From a virus, in IMG/VR virus record IMGVR_UViG_3300032246_000177, positions 1-58,486 of that record: a stretch of 58,486 bases of DNA; one strand, written 5' to 3'. Below are positions 24,254-31,732 of the stretch, in pieces; the first letter of the stretch is position 1, and every line of letters begins with the position of its first letter. The position numbers and the translations under genes were made by a program. The notes beneath the pieces were generated by a model. That model was given only the letters and a program-made list of their open reading frames with translations. It did not search any database and was not told where the DNA came from.

Positions 24254-24379
24254 ATGTTTACATTTGACGATCAGTACAAGAAGGTTGAGCAGTTGGCTGA
24301 GCATTACAAACAAATCAATGATTTTTGGATTCACTCAGTTTTATCAAGCTTAAAAACTTTCTTTAAAGTAGGTAAGTAA
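24254..24379 (+). CDS. 41-residue protein, unknown
   Basis: Starts MFTFDDQYKKVEQLAEHYKQ and continues INDFWIHSVLSSLKTFF, ending KVGK; an amphipathic helical peptide with a faintly phasin-like N-terminus. A strong SD (AGGAG, 6 nt) precedes the ATG, a promoter lies ~50 bp upstream and a terminator follows, so it is a single-gene transcription unit under the two operators. Function unknown. Confidence 0.7.
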   Translation: MFTFDDQYKKVEQLAEHYKQINDFWIHSVLSSLKTFFKVGK

Positions 24380-24392
24380 TGGCGTAAGCCAC

Positions 24393-24423
24393 GGGGTGAG
24401 CAGAAACTGCTTGCCCCTTTTTT
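24393..24423 (+). terminator. Rho-independent terminator
   Basis: GGGGTGAGCAG (24393-24403) pairs with CTGCTTGCCCC (24407-24417) over 11 bp with two G-T pairs, loop AAA, then six T. It closes the 41-codon gene unit. Confidence 0.85.
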
Positions 24424-24828
24424 ATTTGTGTTATAGTTTTACTAACAGAAGGAAACTTTGGACGGTTTTCTTATGTTACAATCACGACCAAAGCCTCATA
24501 CACATGGGGTCTGCGCCTAGTTTTCTTATGCTTGGTTGGTCGGTGACAAACATAAGCGAATGTCCAAACGTAGACTCCAGTTGTATGGGGCTTTTTCTTT
24601 TGTGGTTTATCCTGGACGGCAGAGAAACACCAGCGGGATAGATACAAGCGCTACTGGGGAAGTAGATGTAAGAGCGCAATATCGGTGGCGAAGCTTAGTG
24701 CCGATTCTACGAACGACTGGCGAGTGCTGTGGCTCCGAAAGGTAACAGTTAAAGGCGCACTGCTAGGGCGTAGTGCGCTCACCAAAAGGTAACATGGGCT
24801 TACGTAAGAAAGCAATAGAAAGAGAGCA
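24424..24828 (+). ncRNA. Structured non-coding region, possible RNA
   Basis: About 400 bases without a credible gene. AGCCTCATACACATGGGGTCT-type arm at 24492-24512 pairs with 24572-24592 (17 of 21), ending in TTTTTCTTTT like a terminator. Inside are CTTATG (24525) / CATAAG (24551). TTTGGAC (24457-24463) pairs with GTCCAAA (24562-24568), which crosses the long stem, so it is either a pseudoknot or an alternative fold. Further stems: CTACT/AGTAG (~24650), ATCGG/CCGAT (~24685) and GCGCACT (24755-24761) / AGTGCGC (24772-24778). AAAGGTAACA occurs twice (~24738 and ~24786). A 14-codon reading frame begins at 24794. No promoter is obvious. Confidence 0.5.
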
Positions 24829-25014
24829 ATGGACTTAAGAGAAGAAATACGAAAGCAAGCCGGGGTAATCCCCGATGCGGTACAAAAAGGATCGGTGCAA
24901 ACTACGATCAGGTGGAAAGAAAGAGCGATGAACGCTTTAAGAACCGCCAATAACCCTAAAGCAACCGAGCGAGACCTGAAAATGGCTTTCGCTGAACTAA
25001 TGAGGAATGTATGA
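24829..25014 (+). CDS. Small protein, unknown
   Basis: 61 residues, MDLREEIRKQAGVIPDAVQK, then RWKERAMNALRTANNPKATE; helical and charged. Its stop overlaps the ParB-like start by ATGA, so the two are made together. AAAGAGAG upstream may serve as SD. Function unknown. Confidence 0.6.
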   Translation: MDLREEIRKQAGVIPDAVQKGSVQTTIRWKERAMNALRTANNPKATERDLKMAFAELMRNV

Positions 25015-25811
25015 AACTATCAGAAATTACACTTGACCCCGAACTTCAATCCCGTGAAACATTAAATCAGGATACGATCAATGATTATTCCGAGAAGATC
25101 AGAGAGGGAGTTAAATTCCCAGCCCTTAAGGTATACCGAGTTGGATCTCGCTATTATCTCGTTGATGGATGGCACCGCTACTTTGCTTATAAGAAGGCTG
25201 GCATAGTTGATGTAGAGGTTGTTGTCATTGAAGGTACTAAGCGTGATGCATTACTGGCATCTACTGGTGTTAACAAAGATCACGGACTTCCACCAAATCG
25301 TGCTGACAGACGCCGTGCAGTATTAAAATTACTGGACGATATGGAGTGGTCTACTTGGAGCAATCGTGAGATCGCAGATCAGACTGGTGTAACCCATCCA
25401 ACCGTGATGGCTATCCGTGAATCTTTAGGTAAGCCACAACCTGAAGTAGTTAAGTTCGAACGAAACGGAAAAGAATTTCAGCAAACAGTTAAGGCAAAAG
25501 ATGACGAGCAAAGAGTACCAACACAACCCGTTGAAGAGGATAAACTCCATGAGTTGGCAGTTGAAATTCAAGCCTTGGCTGAGGAGAACGAGCGACTCGA
25601 AGCCAGAGTTGCGGTCGCTGCTATGGAAGGTACGGCTACAGAGAAAGGGGCTGCTCAAGCTATCATTGAGGAGCTTCAAGCTACGGTTAAGACTCAAGAA
25701 ATTGCGATCCGTTCATTAACCATTAGCCGTGATACTTTCCAAAACAAATGCTCAGAATTAATGAAGCAAGTTACTTACTGGAAAAAGCAAGCACAAAAAA
25801 TGGCAGCGTAA
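25011..25811 (+). CDS. ParB-like protein with HTH and coiled coil
   Basis: 266 residues. Residues ~1-90 form a ParB/sulfiredoxin-like domain: LDPELQSRETLN, LKVYRVGSRYYLVDGWHRYF and AYKKAGIVDVEVVVIEG. Residues ~95-150 contain an HTH (SNREIADQTGVTHPTVMAIR). The C-terminus is a long coiled coil. ParB-fold phage proteins can be nucleases, CTP-dependent DNA binders or regulators; which applies is not visible. It is encoded at the head of the helicase-methylase-primase group. Confidence 0.8.
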   Translation: MKLSEITLDPELQSRETLNQDTINDYSEKIREGVKFPALKVYRVGSRYYLVDGWHRYFAYKKAGIVDVEVVVIEGTKRDALLASTGVNKDHGLPPNRADRRRAVLKLLDDMEWSTWSNREIADQTGVTHPTVMAIRESLGKPQPEVVKFERNGKEFQQTVKAKDDEQRVPTQPVEEDKLHELAVEIQALAEENERLEARVAVAAMEGTATEKGAAQAIIEELQATVKTQEIAIRSLTISRDTFQNKCSELMKQVTYWKKQAQKMAA

Positions 25812-25986
25812 ATAGGGGTATACCTCTATTAAAAAGCAGTCATAAAAGCAGTAAAGTTTACATGGGGTGAACGCAACAAAGTCGGCTCGGCGACTCTAAA
25901 AAACCTGTACCTTATTTACGGCTTCACATGGCCGTTGTTAGTAACCCCCCGAATGCAAGCGGTTTCTTGCTAGAACAGGAGTATAA
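25811..25986 (+). ncRNA. Structured intergenic region before helicase
   Basis: AATAGGGGTA (25811-25820) and TACCTCTATT (25821-25830) form an inverted repeat right at the ParB-like stop. Then GGGGT (25864-25868) / ACCCC (25944-25948) and AACAA (25875-25879) / TTGTT (25935-25939) enclose two hairpins, GTCG/CGAC (25881-25894) and ACGGC/GCCGT (25918-25935). GCAAG/CTTGC (25955-25970) lies just before the helicase SD. Looks like a folded leader or small RNA. No gene seen. Confidence 0.45.
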
Positions 25987-27477
25987 GTGTTACAACTGCG
26001 TGAGCATCAATTAGAAGTAGTGCAAAAAATTAAAGAAGGATTTGAGCAAGGCCATACACGGCAATTGCTATATGCTCCAACAGGATTTGGTAAGACAGAA
26101 GTAGCAATGTCTATCATGAAGACTGTTGCAGACGATTACAAAAAGACAGCGATGGTATTAGACCGCATTGTCTTAATCGACCAAACCAGTATGCGTTTAT
26201 CTAAGTATGGTATTGAGCATGGAGTCATGCAAGCCAAACACTGGAGAGAGCGTCCATACGAAAGAATTCAGATCTGCTCTGCTCAAACGCTAGAGCGTAG
26301 ATCATCCTTCCCCGATATTGAGTTGCTAATCATTGACGAATGCCACATTGCTCGTACCAAGACAACTGAATTCATCAAAAACAATCCGCATATCAAAGTT
26401 ATTGGACTGACTGCAACCCCTTTTACCAAGGGGCTTGGAGACATTTATACCCATGTTGTGGGCGCCACACCTACTGGTGATTTGATTGAAAAGGGTTGGC
26501 TTACTAAACTGCGTGTCTTTATTGCTAAAGAAATTGATATGACAGGCGTATCTAAGGTAGCCGGTGAATGGTCTGCTGGTGATACAACCAAGCGTGGTAT
26601 GCAGATTACAGGCGATATTGTTGACGAATGGGAAAAGAAAACGCACGAAGTATTTGGTGGCCCACGAAAGACGATTGTCTTTTGTTCAGGCGTTGAGCAT
26701 GGGCGAGATCTTGTAGAAGAGTTTGCAAAACATGGGTACAACTTTGTTTCTATTTCTTATAAAGAAGAAGACGAATTTAAACGACAGGCTATTGAAGACT
26801 TTAGTCGCCCAGACACACAAATTCATGGACTGATTGCTACTGACATTTTGACTCGTGGATTTGATATATCCGATGTCATGATTGGTGTATCAGCCCGTCC
26901 ATTTTCTAAGTCTTTGTCATCCCATGTCCAGCAACTTGGGCGTGTAATGCGTCCACACGAAGGCAAAGACTTTGCATTGTGGCTTGATCACTCAGGTAAC
27001 TTTTTGCGTTTCCGTGATGATTGGGATCGTCTTTATACCGAAGGTGTGCAGACTTTAGCAGAAGGCGGTTCAGAGAAAGCTAAACGAGAACCGACAGAGA
27101 AAGAAAAGAAAGAAGCTAAGTGTCCAGTTTGCGTGGAGCTATGGGTATCTAAGACTAATACTTGCCATTCTTGCGGCCATGTGAGACCTAGCAGAAGCAT
27201 GGTTGATAGCGTAGCTGGACAACTAGAAGAACTAGAAGCGGCTAATCGTAAGTTGCATAAATCTAATACTGAATTTTATGCGGAGTTAATTTATTACGGT
27301 CGCCTTAAAGGTTACAAAGAAGGCTGGGCCGCATACAAATACAAAGAAAAGTTTGCAGTCTTTCCAGGTGGATTGAATGTATCACCTAAACCACCAACAC
27401 CCGAGACTTTGCGCTGGATTAAGAGTAGGTTTATTGCATACGGTAAGAGTAAAGCACAACAAGGAGTAACGGCATGA
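25987..27477 (+). CDS. SF2 DNA helicase with zinc-finger-like tail
   Basis: 496 residues from a GTG with SD CAGGAG. Walker A APTGFGKT (K36), DECH box at 117-120, GLTATPF motif III and QQLGRVMRP motif VI define a RecQ/UvsW-like superfamily 2 helicase. After the motor, C379-P-V-C382 and CHSCGH form a zinc-finger-like module, followed by a helical tail. It probably acts in phage replication or recombination, as it lies with methylase and primase genes. Confidence 0.9.
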   Translation: MLQLREHQLEVVQKIKEGFEQGHTRQLLYAPTGFGKTEVAMSIMKTVADDYKKTAMVLDRIVLIDQTSMRLSKYGIEHGVMQAKHWRERPYERIQICSAQTLERRSSFPDIELLIIDECHIARTKTTEFIKNNPHIKVIGLTATPFTKGLGDIYTHVVGATPTGDLIEKGWLTKLRVFIAKEIDMTGVSKVAGEWSAGDTTKRGMQITGDIVDEWEKKTHEVFGGPRKTIVFCSGVEHGRDLVEEFAKHGYNFVSISYKEEDEFKRQAIEDFSRPDTQIHGLIATDILTRGFDISDVMIGVSARPFSKSLSSHVQQLGRVMRPHEGKDFALWLDHSGNFLRFRDDWDRLYTEGVQTLAEGGSEKAKREPTEKEKKEAKCPVCVELWVSKTNTCHSCGHVRPSRSMVDSVAGQLEELEAANRKLHKSNTEFYAELIYYGRLKGYKEGWAAYKYKEKFAVFPGGLNVSPKPPTPETLRWIKSRFIAYGKSKAQQGVTA

Positions 27478-27650
27478 CAGAAAAAACACCATACGATGAT
27501 TACGCCATGACTCAGCAAGAAGTTGCTGATGTACTTGGAATGAAAAGATCTTATGTTGGTTTTGTAGAAACTAGAGCTAAAGCTAAGTTAAAAGCTGAAT
27601 TAGAAAAGCGTGGTTATAAATTAGAAGATTTTTTAGGAGGAATGGCATGA
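27474..27650 (+). CDS. Sigma-region-4-like mini protein
   Basis: 58 residues, coupled to the helicase stop by ATGA. MTQQEVADVLGMKRSYVGFV, then ETRAKAKLKAELEKRG and KLEDFLGG follow the sigma-70 region 4 HTH pattern. Too short for any other sigma region. Likely a DNA-binding regulator; a second sigma-4-like protein in the phage besides the one at 22927. Confidence 0.65.
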   Translation: MTEKTPYDDYAMTQQEVADVLGMKRSYVGFVETRAKAKLKAELEKRGYKLEDFLGGMA

Positions 27651-27820
27651 GAGATGGTGGCAAAGGGGATTTGCAGAGACCGTTAGGCGTTCCATTACAA
27701 GAGTTTGATAACAACTGGGATGCCATATTTAAAAGGAATAAGAATGAGTTTCACGATACATCAAGCGAACGGATTGAAAGTGATTCAATGGTTCAAAACA
27801 ATAGACGAACTGATAGCTAG
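27647..27820 (+). CDS. Small phage protein (MRDGGKGDLQRP pattern)
   Basis: 57 residues. MRDGGKGDLQRPLGVPLQEF, then DNNWDAIFKRNK is a pattern I know from many phages, without known function. The tail after residue ~33 overlaps the next gene and may be poorly conserved. ATGA overlap upstream. Confidence 0.65.
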   Translation: MRDGGKGDLQRPLGVPLQEFDNNWDAIFKRNKNEFHDTSSERIESDSMVQNNRRTDS

Positions 27821-27863
27821 TATGTTGGCAAACCCTAAAGACGTATATCACAGGAATAATTAA
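27744..27863 (+). CDS. 39-residue protein, unknown
   Basis: SD AAAAGGA precedes the ATG and the stop shares a base with the methyltransferase start (TAATG). MSFTIHQANGLKVIQWFKTI, then DELIASMLANPKDVY. It overlaps the preceding gene by 77 bases in another frame. Coupling on the downstream side supports it. Confidence 0.5.
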   Translation: MSFTIHQANGLKVIQWFKTIDELIASMLANPKDVYHRNN

Positions 27864-29392
27864 TGAACTATTTATCAGTATGCTCAGGAGTTGAGGCAGC
27901 CACGGTAGCATGGCATGACCTTGGCTTCAAGCCAATAGCCTTCTCCGAGATTGAGAAGTTCCCATCGGAAGTTTTAAAGCATCACTACCCAACCATCCCC
28001 AATATGGGGGATATGACTAAATATAAAGAATGGAATTTAAATGAGCCAATTAACCTTTTGGTCGGAGGAACTCCCTGCCAATCCTTCTCCGTTGCTGGAC
28101 TTCGCAAAGGTCTCGAAGACCCAAGGGGAAACCTTGCCCTTACCTATGTTGGAATTCTTGACAAGTTTAGACCCAAGTGGTGCATATGGGAAAACGTGCC
28201 AGGTGTCCTTAGTTCGAATGGAGGACGGGATCTTGGTTCCTTCCTTGGGGCGCTGGCAGAACTCGGCTATGGGTTCGCATATCGGGTGCTTGACGCTCAG
28301 TACTTCGGAGTTCCCCAAAGACGCAGACGTATCTTTGTTGTTGGATGTCTTGGAGACTGGGAATCTCCCGCAAAAGTTTTATTTGAGTCCTCTTGCTTGC
28401 TCAGGGATACTCCGCCGAGCAGACAAAAGAGGAAAGAAGTTACCGGATTTACTTCAAGCAGCTTTGGAGGCTACGGCGAAGGAGTTGGGACAGTCAGAGC
28501 AAGCGGAGGAGATCTTGGAGGAGGATCAGAAACCTTAGTAACCTTTGATCGTCAGTCTAGTGGTGAGTATGGTACTCAGCAAGTTGCTAGCACCGTGGCC
28601 GCAAGAGATTACAAAAGCGCATCTGATCTGATCGCTAAAGTTTATGAGACGCATCCAGCAGACTCCCGAATAAAAGAGATGGGCGATGTATCTCAAACAG
28701 TAACATCACGATGGGGTACAGGCGGTGGTAATGTTCCACTCGTTCAATCTATTGCAGTACAAGATGTATCAGGGCGTGAGAAGAAACAGAATGGCAAAGG
28801 CTGGAGCGAGGATGGAGTTAGCTACACAGTAGATACCCACGCTACACAAGGAGTTGCATATGCTTTCGAACCTGGTATAGCCAAACGTGAAGGCGGTGAT
28901 AGTCGTTTTAGCGAGGAACTTTCTCCCACTTTACGCAGAGAGATGGGCGATAACCAAGTTGCAGTCGCTTACTCATTCAATCACTCACAACAATCTATGA
29001 TGGTTGGCGAAAACCTAGCCAGCCCATTAATGAGCCGTGATTATAAAGATCCACAGGCAGTACTGGAGGCTTATAGTCTGCGTGAAGATGCAAAGGCTAA
29101 TAACTTTAGTGCTACACCATTAGAAGTAACGCCAGCATTACAGGCTTTGCGTCCATCAGTTCAATCGCATCATGCTCAGACTTTTGTATCTCAGTCTATG
29201 GCAGTACGCAGACTTACTCCAGTTGAGTGCGAACGTTTACAGGGATTTCCTGATGGCTATACCAACATACCTTGGCGTGGCAAAGATGAATCACCTGATG
29301 GTCAAAGATATAAAGCGATGGGTAATAGCATGGCAGTACCCGTTATGAAGTGGATTGGTAAACGCATTCAGGAGGTAGACAATGAACTTTGA
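27863..29392 (+). CDS. dcm: C5 cytosine DNA methyltransferase
   Basis: 509 residues. Motif I LSVCSGVEAATVAWHDLG, catalytic C72 in GGTPCQSF (motif IV), E110-N-V (motif VI), QRRRRIF at ~152-158 (motif VIII), then RRLTPVECERLQGFPDGY (motif IX) and GNSMAVPV (motif X). Residues ~200-440 are a long Gly/Ser-rich target-recognition region with repeated VAYSFNHSQ/AYAFEPG-type pieces. Methylation of cytosine would protect phage DNA from restriction. A second gene is embedded in another frame over residues 60-225. No partner nuclease is seen. Confidence 0.9.
   Translation: MNYLSVCSGVEAATVAWHDLGFKPIAFSEIEKFPSEVLKHHYPTIPNMGDMTKYKEWNLNEPINLLVGGTPCQSFSVAGLRKGLEDPRGNLALTYVGILDKFRPKWCIWENVPGVLSSNGGRDLGSFLGALAELGYGFAYRVLDAQYFGVPQRRRRIFVVGCLGDWESPAKVLFESSCLLRDTPPSRQKRKEVTGFTSSSFGGYGEGVGTVRASGGDLGGGSETLVTFDRQSSGEYGTQQVASTVAARDYKSASDLIAKVYETHPADSRIKEMGDVSQTVTSRWGTGGGNVPLVQSIAVQDVSGREKKQNGKGWSEDGVSYTVDTHATQGVAYAFEPGIAKREGGDSRFSEELSPTLRREMGDNQVAVAYSFNHSQQSMMVGENLASPLMSRDYKDPQAVLEAYSLREDAKANNFSATPLEVTPALQALRPSVQSHHAQTFVSQSMAVRRLTPVECERLQGFPDGYTNIPWRGKDESPDGQRYKAMGNSMAVPVMKWIGKRIQEVDNEL
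28041..28538 (+). CDS. Protein encoded inside the methyltransferase gene (+1 frame)
   Basis: 165 residues wholly within the methyltransferase gene. MSQLTFWSEELPANPSPLLD begins it; SLGRWQNSAMGSHIGCLTLS, then LETGNLPQKFYLSPLACSGI and LRRADKRGKKLPDLL mark the conserved core. From memory, proteins starting MSQLTF and ending in a FLSPKACAGILRRAEKRGK-type core recur in phages and prophages next to or inside dcm genes. The open frame is long and its protein pattern is coherent. Function unknown. Counter-strand frame in the same place looks random. Confidence 0.7.
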   Translation: MSQLTFWSEELPANPSPLLDFAKVSKTQGETLPLPMLEFLTSLDPSGAYGKTCQVSLVRMEDGILVPSLGRWQNSAMGSHIGCLTLSTSEFPKDADVSLLLDVLETGNLPQKFYLSPLACSGILRRADKRGKKLPDLLQAALEATAKELGQSEQAEEILEEDQKP

Positions 29393-30185
29393 ATCTTTTG
29401 CACATGAACATGGGCTAATCATTGATAGCCTGGTTCACGACCGATGGACTCGTGTCCCGACAGTTGATAAGCCTAATAAAAAGAATGGTTCTTATATCTA
29501 CCGAGGCGATTCGGGCGCAGTAAAGAACTGGGCAGTGCATGAGAAAGCAATCTATTGGAGTGGTAGCTATATTCCAGAGGCTGAGTATCGAAAGCGTGTG
29601 CAGAAGTCTAAGAAAGATTTGCTTGCTAAACAGAACGATGCAGCTGGTAAAGCAGCATGGATACTTGATCGTTGTTTAAAAGCAACACACCCATACTTAG
29701 CTAAGAAGGGTTTTTCTGATGTCAAAGACTTGGTATGGAATAACTTGCTCGTCATACCTATGCGTATGGAAGGTAGATTGATTGGTTGTCAGTTGATTGA
29801 CCCCGAAGGTTCTAAAAGATTTCTTTCTGGTCAGCGCACCAAAGGCGCATCGTGCGAGATCAACAACAAAGGGCGCATCATTCTTGTAGAAGGCTACGCT
29901 ACCGCCCTATCTATTAGAAAGGCTCTTAAAGCCGTTCGCACTAGATACAATATCCAAGTATGCTTTTCTGCTGGAAACATCGCAGAGGTGGCAAAGAATC
30001 ATCCTGACTGCATGATAGTAGCGGATCACGATCCTGTGGGCATCAAGGCAGCCAAGAAAACAGGAATGCCATACTGGGTTTCTCCTGTAGAGGGTGAAGA
30101 CTTCAATGATTTTGAAACTAGGGTTGGCGCTGAGGCCGCTGGCAAATCGCTTATTGCAATAGGTCGGAAGGTGATTCCTGAGTAA
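29382..30185 (+). CDS. Toprim-domain primase-like protein
   Basis: 267 residues. The first ~75 residues resemble a primase zinc/N-terminal segment without clear Cys. Residues ~160-260 are a Toprim domain: RIILVEGYATALSI with the catalytic Glu, then MIVADHDPVGIKAAKK with the DxD. Toprim proteins of this size in phages make RNA primers or process DNA. It overlaps the methyltransferase by 11 bases. Likely the phage primase, working with the SF2 helicase. Confidence 0.8.
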   Translation: MNFESFAHEHGLIIDSLVHDRWTRVPTVDKPNKKNGSYIYRGDSGAVKNWAVHEKAIYWSGSYIPEAEYRKRVQKSKKDLLAKQNDAAGKAAWILDRCLKATHPYLAKKGFSDVKDLVWNNLLVIPMRMEGRLIGCQLIDPEGSKRFLSGQRTKGASCEINNKGRIILVEGYATALSIRKALKAVRTRYNIQVCFSAGNIAEVAKNHPDCMIVADHDPVGIKAAKKTGMPYWVSPVEGEDFNDFETRVGAEAAGKSLIAIGRKVIPE

Positions 30186-30345
30186 ACTCGTTGTTCTTGA
30201 CGAAGACGCAGTTGTTAACTTCCCATAAGTTGTTAACGATTGCGTTTCCGATAAGGAATGATTGACCAGGTTCTCCGACTAACTCCATTACAACTTCAAC
30301 CTTGCCATTCTTCCCATCTTTTAGATAAAGGATTACTGCGTCCAT
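30151..30345 (-). CDS. Small protein, unknown
   Basis: 64 residues, MDAVILYLKDGKNGKVEVVM, then GEPGQSFLIGNAIVNNLWE; beta-rich. It overlaps the primase end by 35 bases (convergent) and the next gene upstream by 13 bases. Last of the minus-strand small-gene cluster. Function unknown. Confidence 0.5.
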   Translation of the reverse strand: MDAVILYLKDGKNGKVEVVMELVGEPGQSFLIGNAIVNNLWEVNNCVFVKNNEFTQESPSDLLQ

Positions 30346-30521
30346 ATAAGTCGAATAGCCTTATGCTCTGTAAAATAATCCGGAAAAGCCTCAACAAGTA
30401 TCTTGAGGTTGTCGGGGTCAGCTAAAAGGGCAGCCTTGCCTAATGATACCGCAAAACCGCCCTTGTTTTCTAGCCTATCGACCGCTTGAATGAGTGCGGT
30501 TCGATCTGTTAATACCCTCAT
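30333..30521 (-). CDS. Small protein, unknown
   Basis: 62 residues from the ATG at 30521, which overlaps the previous stop (ATGA). MRVLTDRTALIQAVDRLENK, then AALLADPDNLKILVEAFPDY. Alpha-helical. No family recognised. Confidence 0.55.
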   Translation of the reverse strand: MRVLTDRTALIQAVDRLENKGGFAVSLGKAALLADPDNLKILVEAFPDYFTEHKAIRLIWTQ

Positions 30522-30586
30522 GCTAGGCACAAGGCTACTGCCATAAGTCCAAATAATACTGCACAAATTAGGTCATCTCTAGTCAT
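30518..30586 (-). CDS. 22-residue single-helix membrane peptide
   Basis: Starts MTRDDLICAVLFGLMAVALC and ends after LA. Charged N-terminus then one hydrophobic helix. Its ATG lies 8 bases inside the preceding gene and its stop overlaps the next start by ATGA. Small phage membrane peptides of this form are frequent. Translation is inferred from the coupling. Confidence 0.5.
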   Translation of the reverse strand: MTRDDLICAVLFGLMAVALCLA

Positions 30587-30767
30587 GTTCAATTCCTATC
30601 CCGTGGGCATGTTCAATCCGCCTAACAAATTCAATAAGCGGACTGATGGTTTTTTGTGAGCAGACATCAAAGTAAATCTGCTCGATCTCTTTGTTTGTCA
30701 AAGGACTGGTAGGCTGGATCTTCTCCAGCTTAGCCAGTTCCTTAAAAAACTCCTTTTCGTTACTCAT
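30579..30767 (-). CDS. Small protein, unknown
   Basis: 62 residues from the ATG at 30767, 8 bases before the previous stop. MSNEKEFFKELAKLEKIQPT, then FVRRIEHAHGIGIEHD with several His. No family recognised. Confidence 0.55.
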   Translation of the reverse strand: MSNEKEFFKELAKLEKIQPTSPLTNKEIEQIYFDVCSQKTISPLIEFVRRIEHAHGIGIEHD

Positions 30768-30945
30768 CATCACCGTCTTCTTCAGCCTCAATGTCAGTGA
30801 CCTCAGTATATTCCCTCAAATCCCCGATGTCATTCTGAAATTCATCATAGGCCGCCCCTTCAGCCTCCTCATAATCGGGAGCGGTAACAAAGTAAGTATT
30901 AGTTCCACTGTAGTGGATCTTTACTGCATATCTTTTCATTCTCAT
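30760..30945 (-). CDS. Small acidic protein, unknown
   Basis: 61 residues, MRMKRYAVKIHYSGTNTYFV, then APDYEEAEGAAYDEF and a very acidic tail ending EEDGDDE. A small beta-alpha fold with DNA-mimic-like acidity is possible. ATGA overlap with the upstream gene. Confidence 0.55.
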   Translation of the reverse strand: MRMKRYAVKIHYSGTNTYFVTAPDYEEAEGAAYDEFQNDIGDLREYTEVTDIEAEEDGDDE

Positions 30946-31094
30946 AATTCGTATCCTATTAGTTTTCCTGTATCCACTTTATAGTTGTGGGCTAGTTCAT
31001 CCATGAATCTAGACAGTTCATCTGCCATGTCGCAATCGTCATCTAGAATTTCAAAGATTCGTTCGTAAACATATTTAGTTGATATTGTGCTCAT
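30942..31094 (-). CDS. Small helical protein, unknown
   Basis: 50 residues from the ATG at 31094, fixed by ATGA overlap and an AGAGGGG SD. MSTISTKYVYERIFEILDDD, then MADELSRFMDELAHNY. Acidic helix bundle. Function unknown. Confidence 0.5.
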   Translation of the reverse strand: MSTISTKYVYERIFEILDDDCDMADELSRFMDELAHNYKVDTGKLIGYEL

Positions 31095-31318
31095 GCTTTC
31101 CCCTCTAGTCGTTGTGATGTCGTTGATGAATTGGTCAAAACCCCATAGCCAGTTTTCTTGCATAACTCCTCCTCTTTTTTTAAAGCATACTGTAAGTTCT
31201 TGTTTAAAATCTCTAGGTCTATACCCTGACATACCCTAATTCTTTCTTGTAGGCAAGCAATAGACTCCTTTACATCCATCAGATGATTTAGCCTTTTGCT
31301 CTTAGCTCTTTTGCTCAT
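31091..31318 (-). CDS. Small basic/helical protein
   Basis: 75 residues, MSKRAKSKRLNHLMDVKESI, then CLQERIRVCQGIDLEILNKN and a Lys/Glu run. SD AAGGGAATAT upstream. It follows a terminator region, so it probably needs its own promoter. Function unknown. Confidence 0.5.
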   Translation of the reverse strand: MSKRAKSKRLNHLMDVKESIACLQERIRVCQGIDLEILNKNLQYALKKEEELCKKTGYGVLTNSSTTSQRLEGKA

Positions 31319-31369
31319 ATTCCCTTTCTAGTTTTGGTTAAAAAATAGCCTGTTACTCTTAGCAATCCT

Positions 31370-31425
31370 GGTTTTTTGTGAAAAAACCAAACATCACTCC
31401 AAAAAGCCCGTTTTAAAAGGCTTTT
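31370..31425 (-). terminator. Paired terminator hairpins in small-gene cluster
   Basis: AAAAGCC (31402-31408) / GGCTTTT (31419-31425) has T-runs on both sides and could stop transcription in either direction. A second perfect hairpin GGTTTTTT (31370-31377) / AAAAAACC (31381-31388) with loop GTG follows. They split the minus-strand cluster into two transcription units. Confidence 0.65.
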
Positions 31426-31439
31426 CAGAGTTGCGTTTG

Positions 31440-31730
31440 TTAAATCTCGAAAGTTATTGAGTCGCTATCGAATGGAATTTTTTTATCTCCAACGATGACA
31501 AACCAAGAATAGTCTTTCTGAACTACTCCAAAGCGACTGGCTGCGTAGGTGTTTGCAAATTGATTCATGCGTAGTTTTGTAGTTCTTGACTTCCAACCGC
31601 CCGTTTTAAGGGTGATTACATTACCCAATTGAGAGGCAACCTCAGTCCCTCTATAAATACCCACTAAAGCCCCGTCATGATTGCGGATAGTTGTAGTCTC
31701 TACACCTCTGAAAATTTGAGTTTGTGCCAT
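31440..31730 (-). CDS. Conserved small phage protein
   Basis: 96 residues from the ATG at 31730 (AAGAGG upstream). MAQTQIFRGVETTTIRNHDG, then GTEVASQLGNVITLKTGGW and RMNQFANTYAASRFGVVQKD; beta-rich with an exposed YSWFVIV strand. A terminator follows. The composition looks like a real folded protein. Function unknown. Confidence 0.6.
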   Translation of the reverse strand: MAQTQIFRGVETTTIRNHDGALVGIYRGTEVASQLGNVITLKTGGWKSRTTKLRMNQFANTYAASRFGVVQKDYSWFVIVGDKKIPFDSDSITFEI

Positions 31731-31732
31731 GT

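Noticed and set aside
24424-24828. tRNA or tmRNA
   Set aside because: I found no T-loop GTTCRA, no acceptor stem with CCA end and no tag frame; the stems do not form a cloverleaf.
24651-24950. Minus-strand 99-codon frame in the structured region
   Set aside because: Hydrophobic, low-information translation, overlapping the start of a plus-strand gene; no SD or coupling.
28037-28318. Minus-strand open frame across the methyltransferase
   Set aside because: It mirrors conserved codons of the plus-strand gene, has no SD, and its translation shows no recognisable pattern.
31094-31163. Longer start for the gene ending at 30942, with a strong GAGGAGG upstream
   Set aside because: That SD-like run is a Glu-Glu-Glu codon string inside the overlapping gene, and the ATGA coupling points to the start at 31094.
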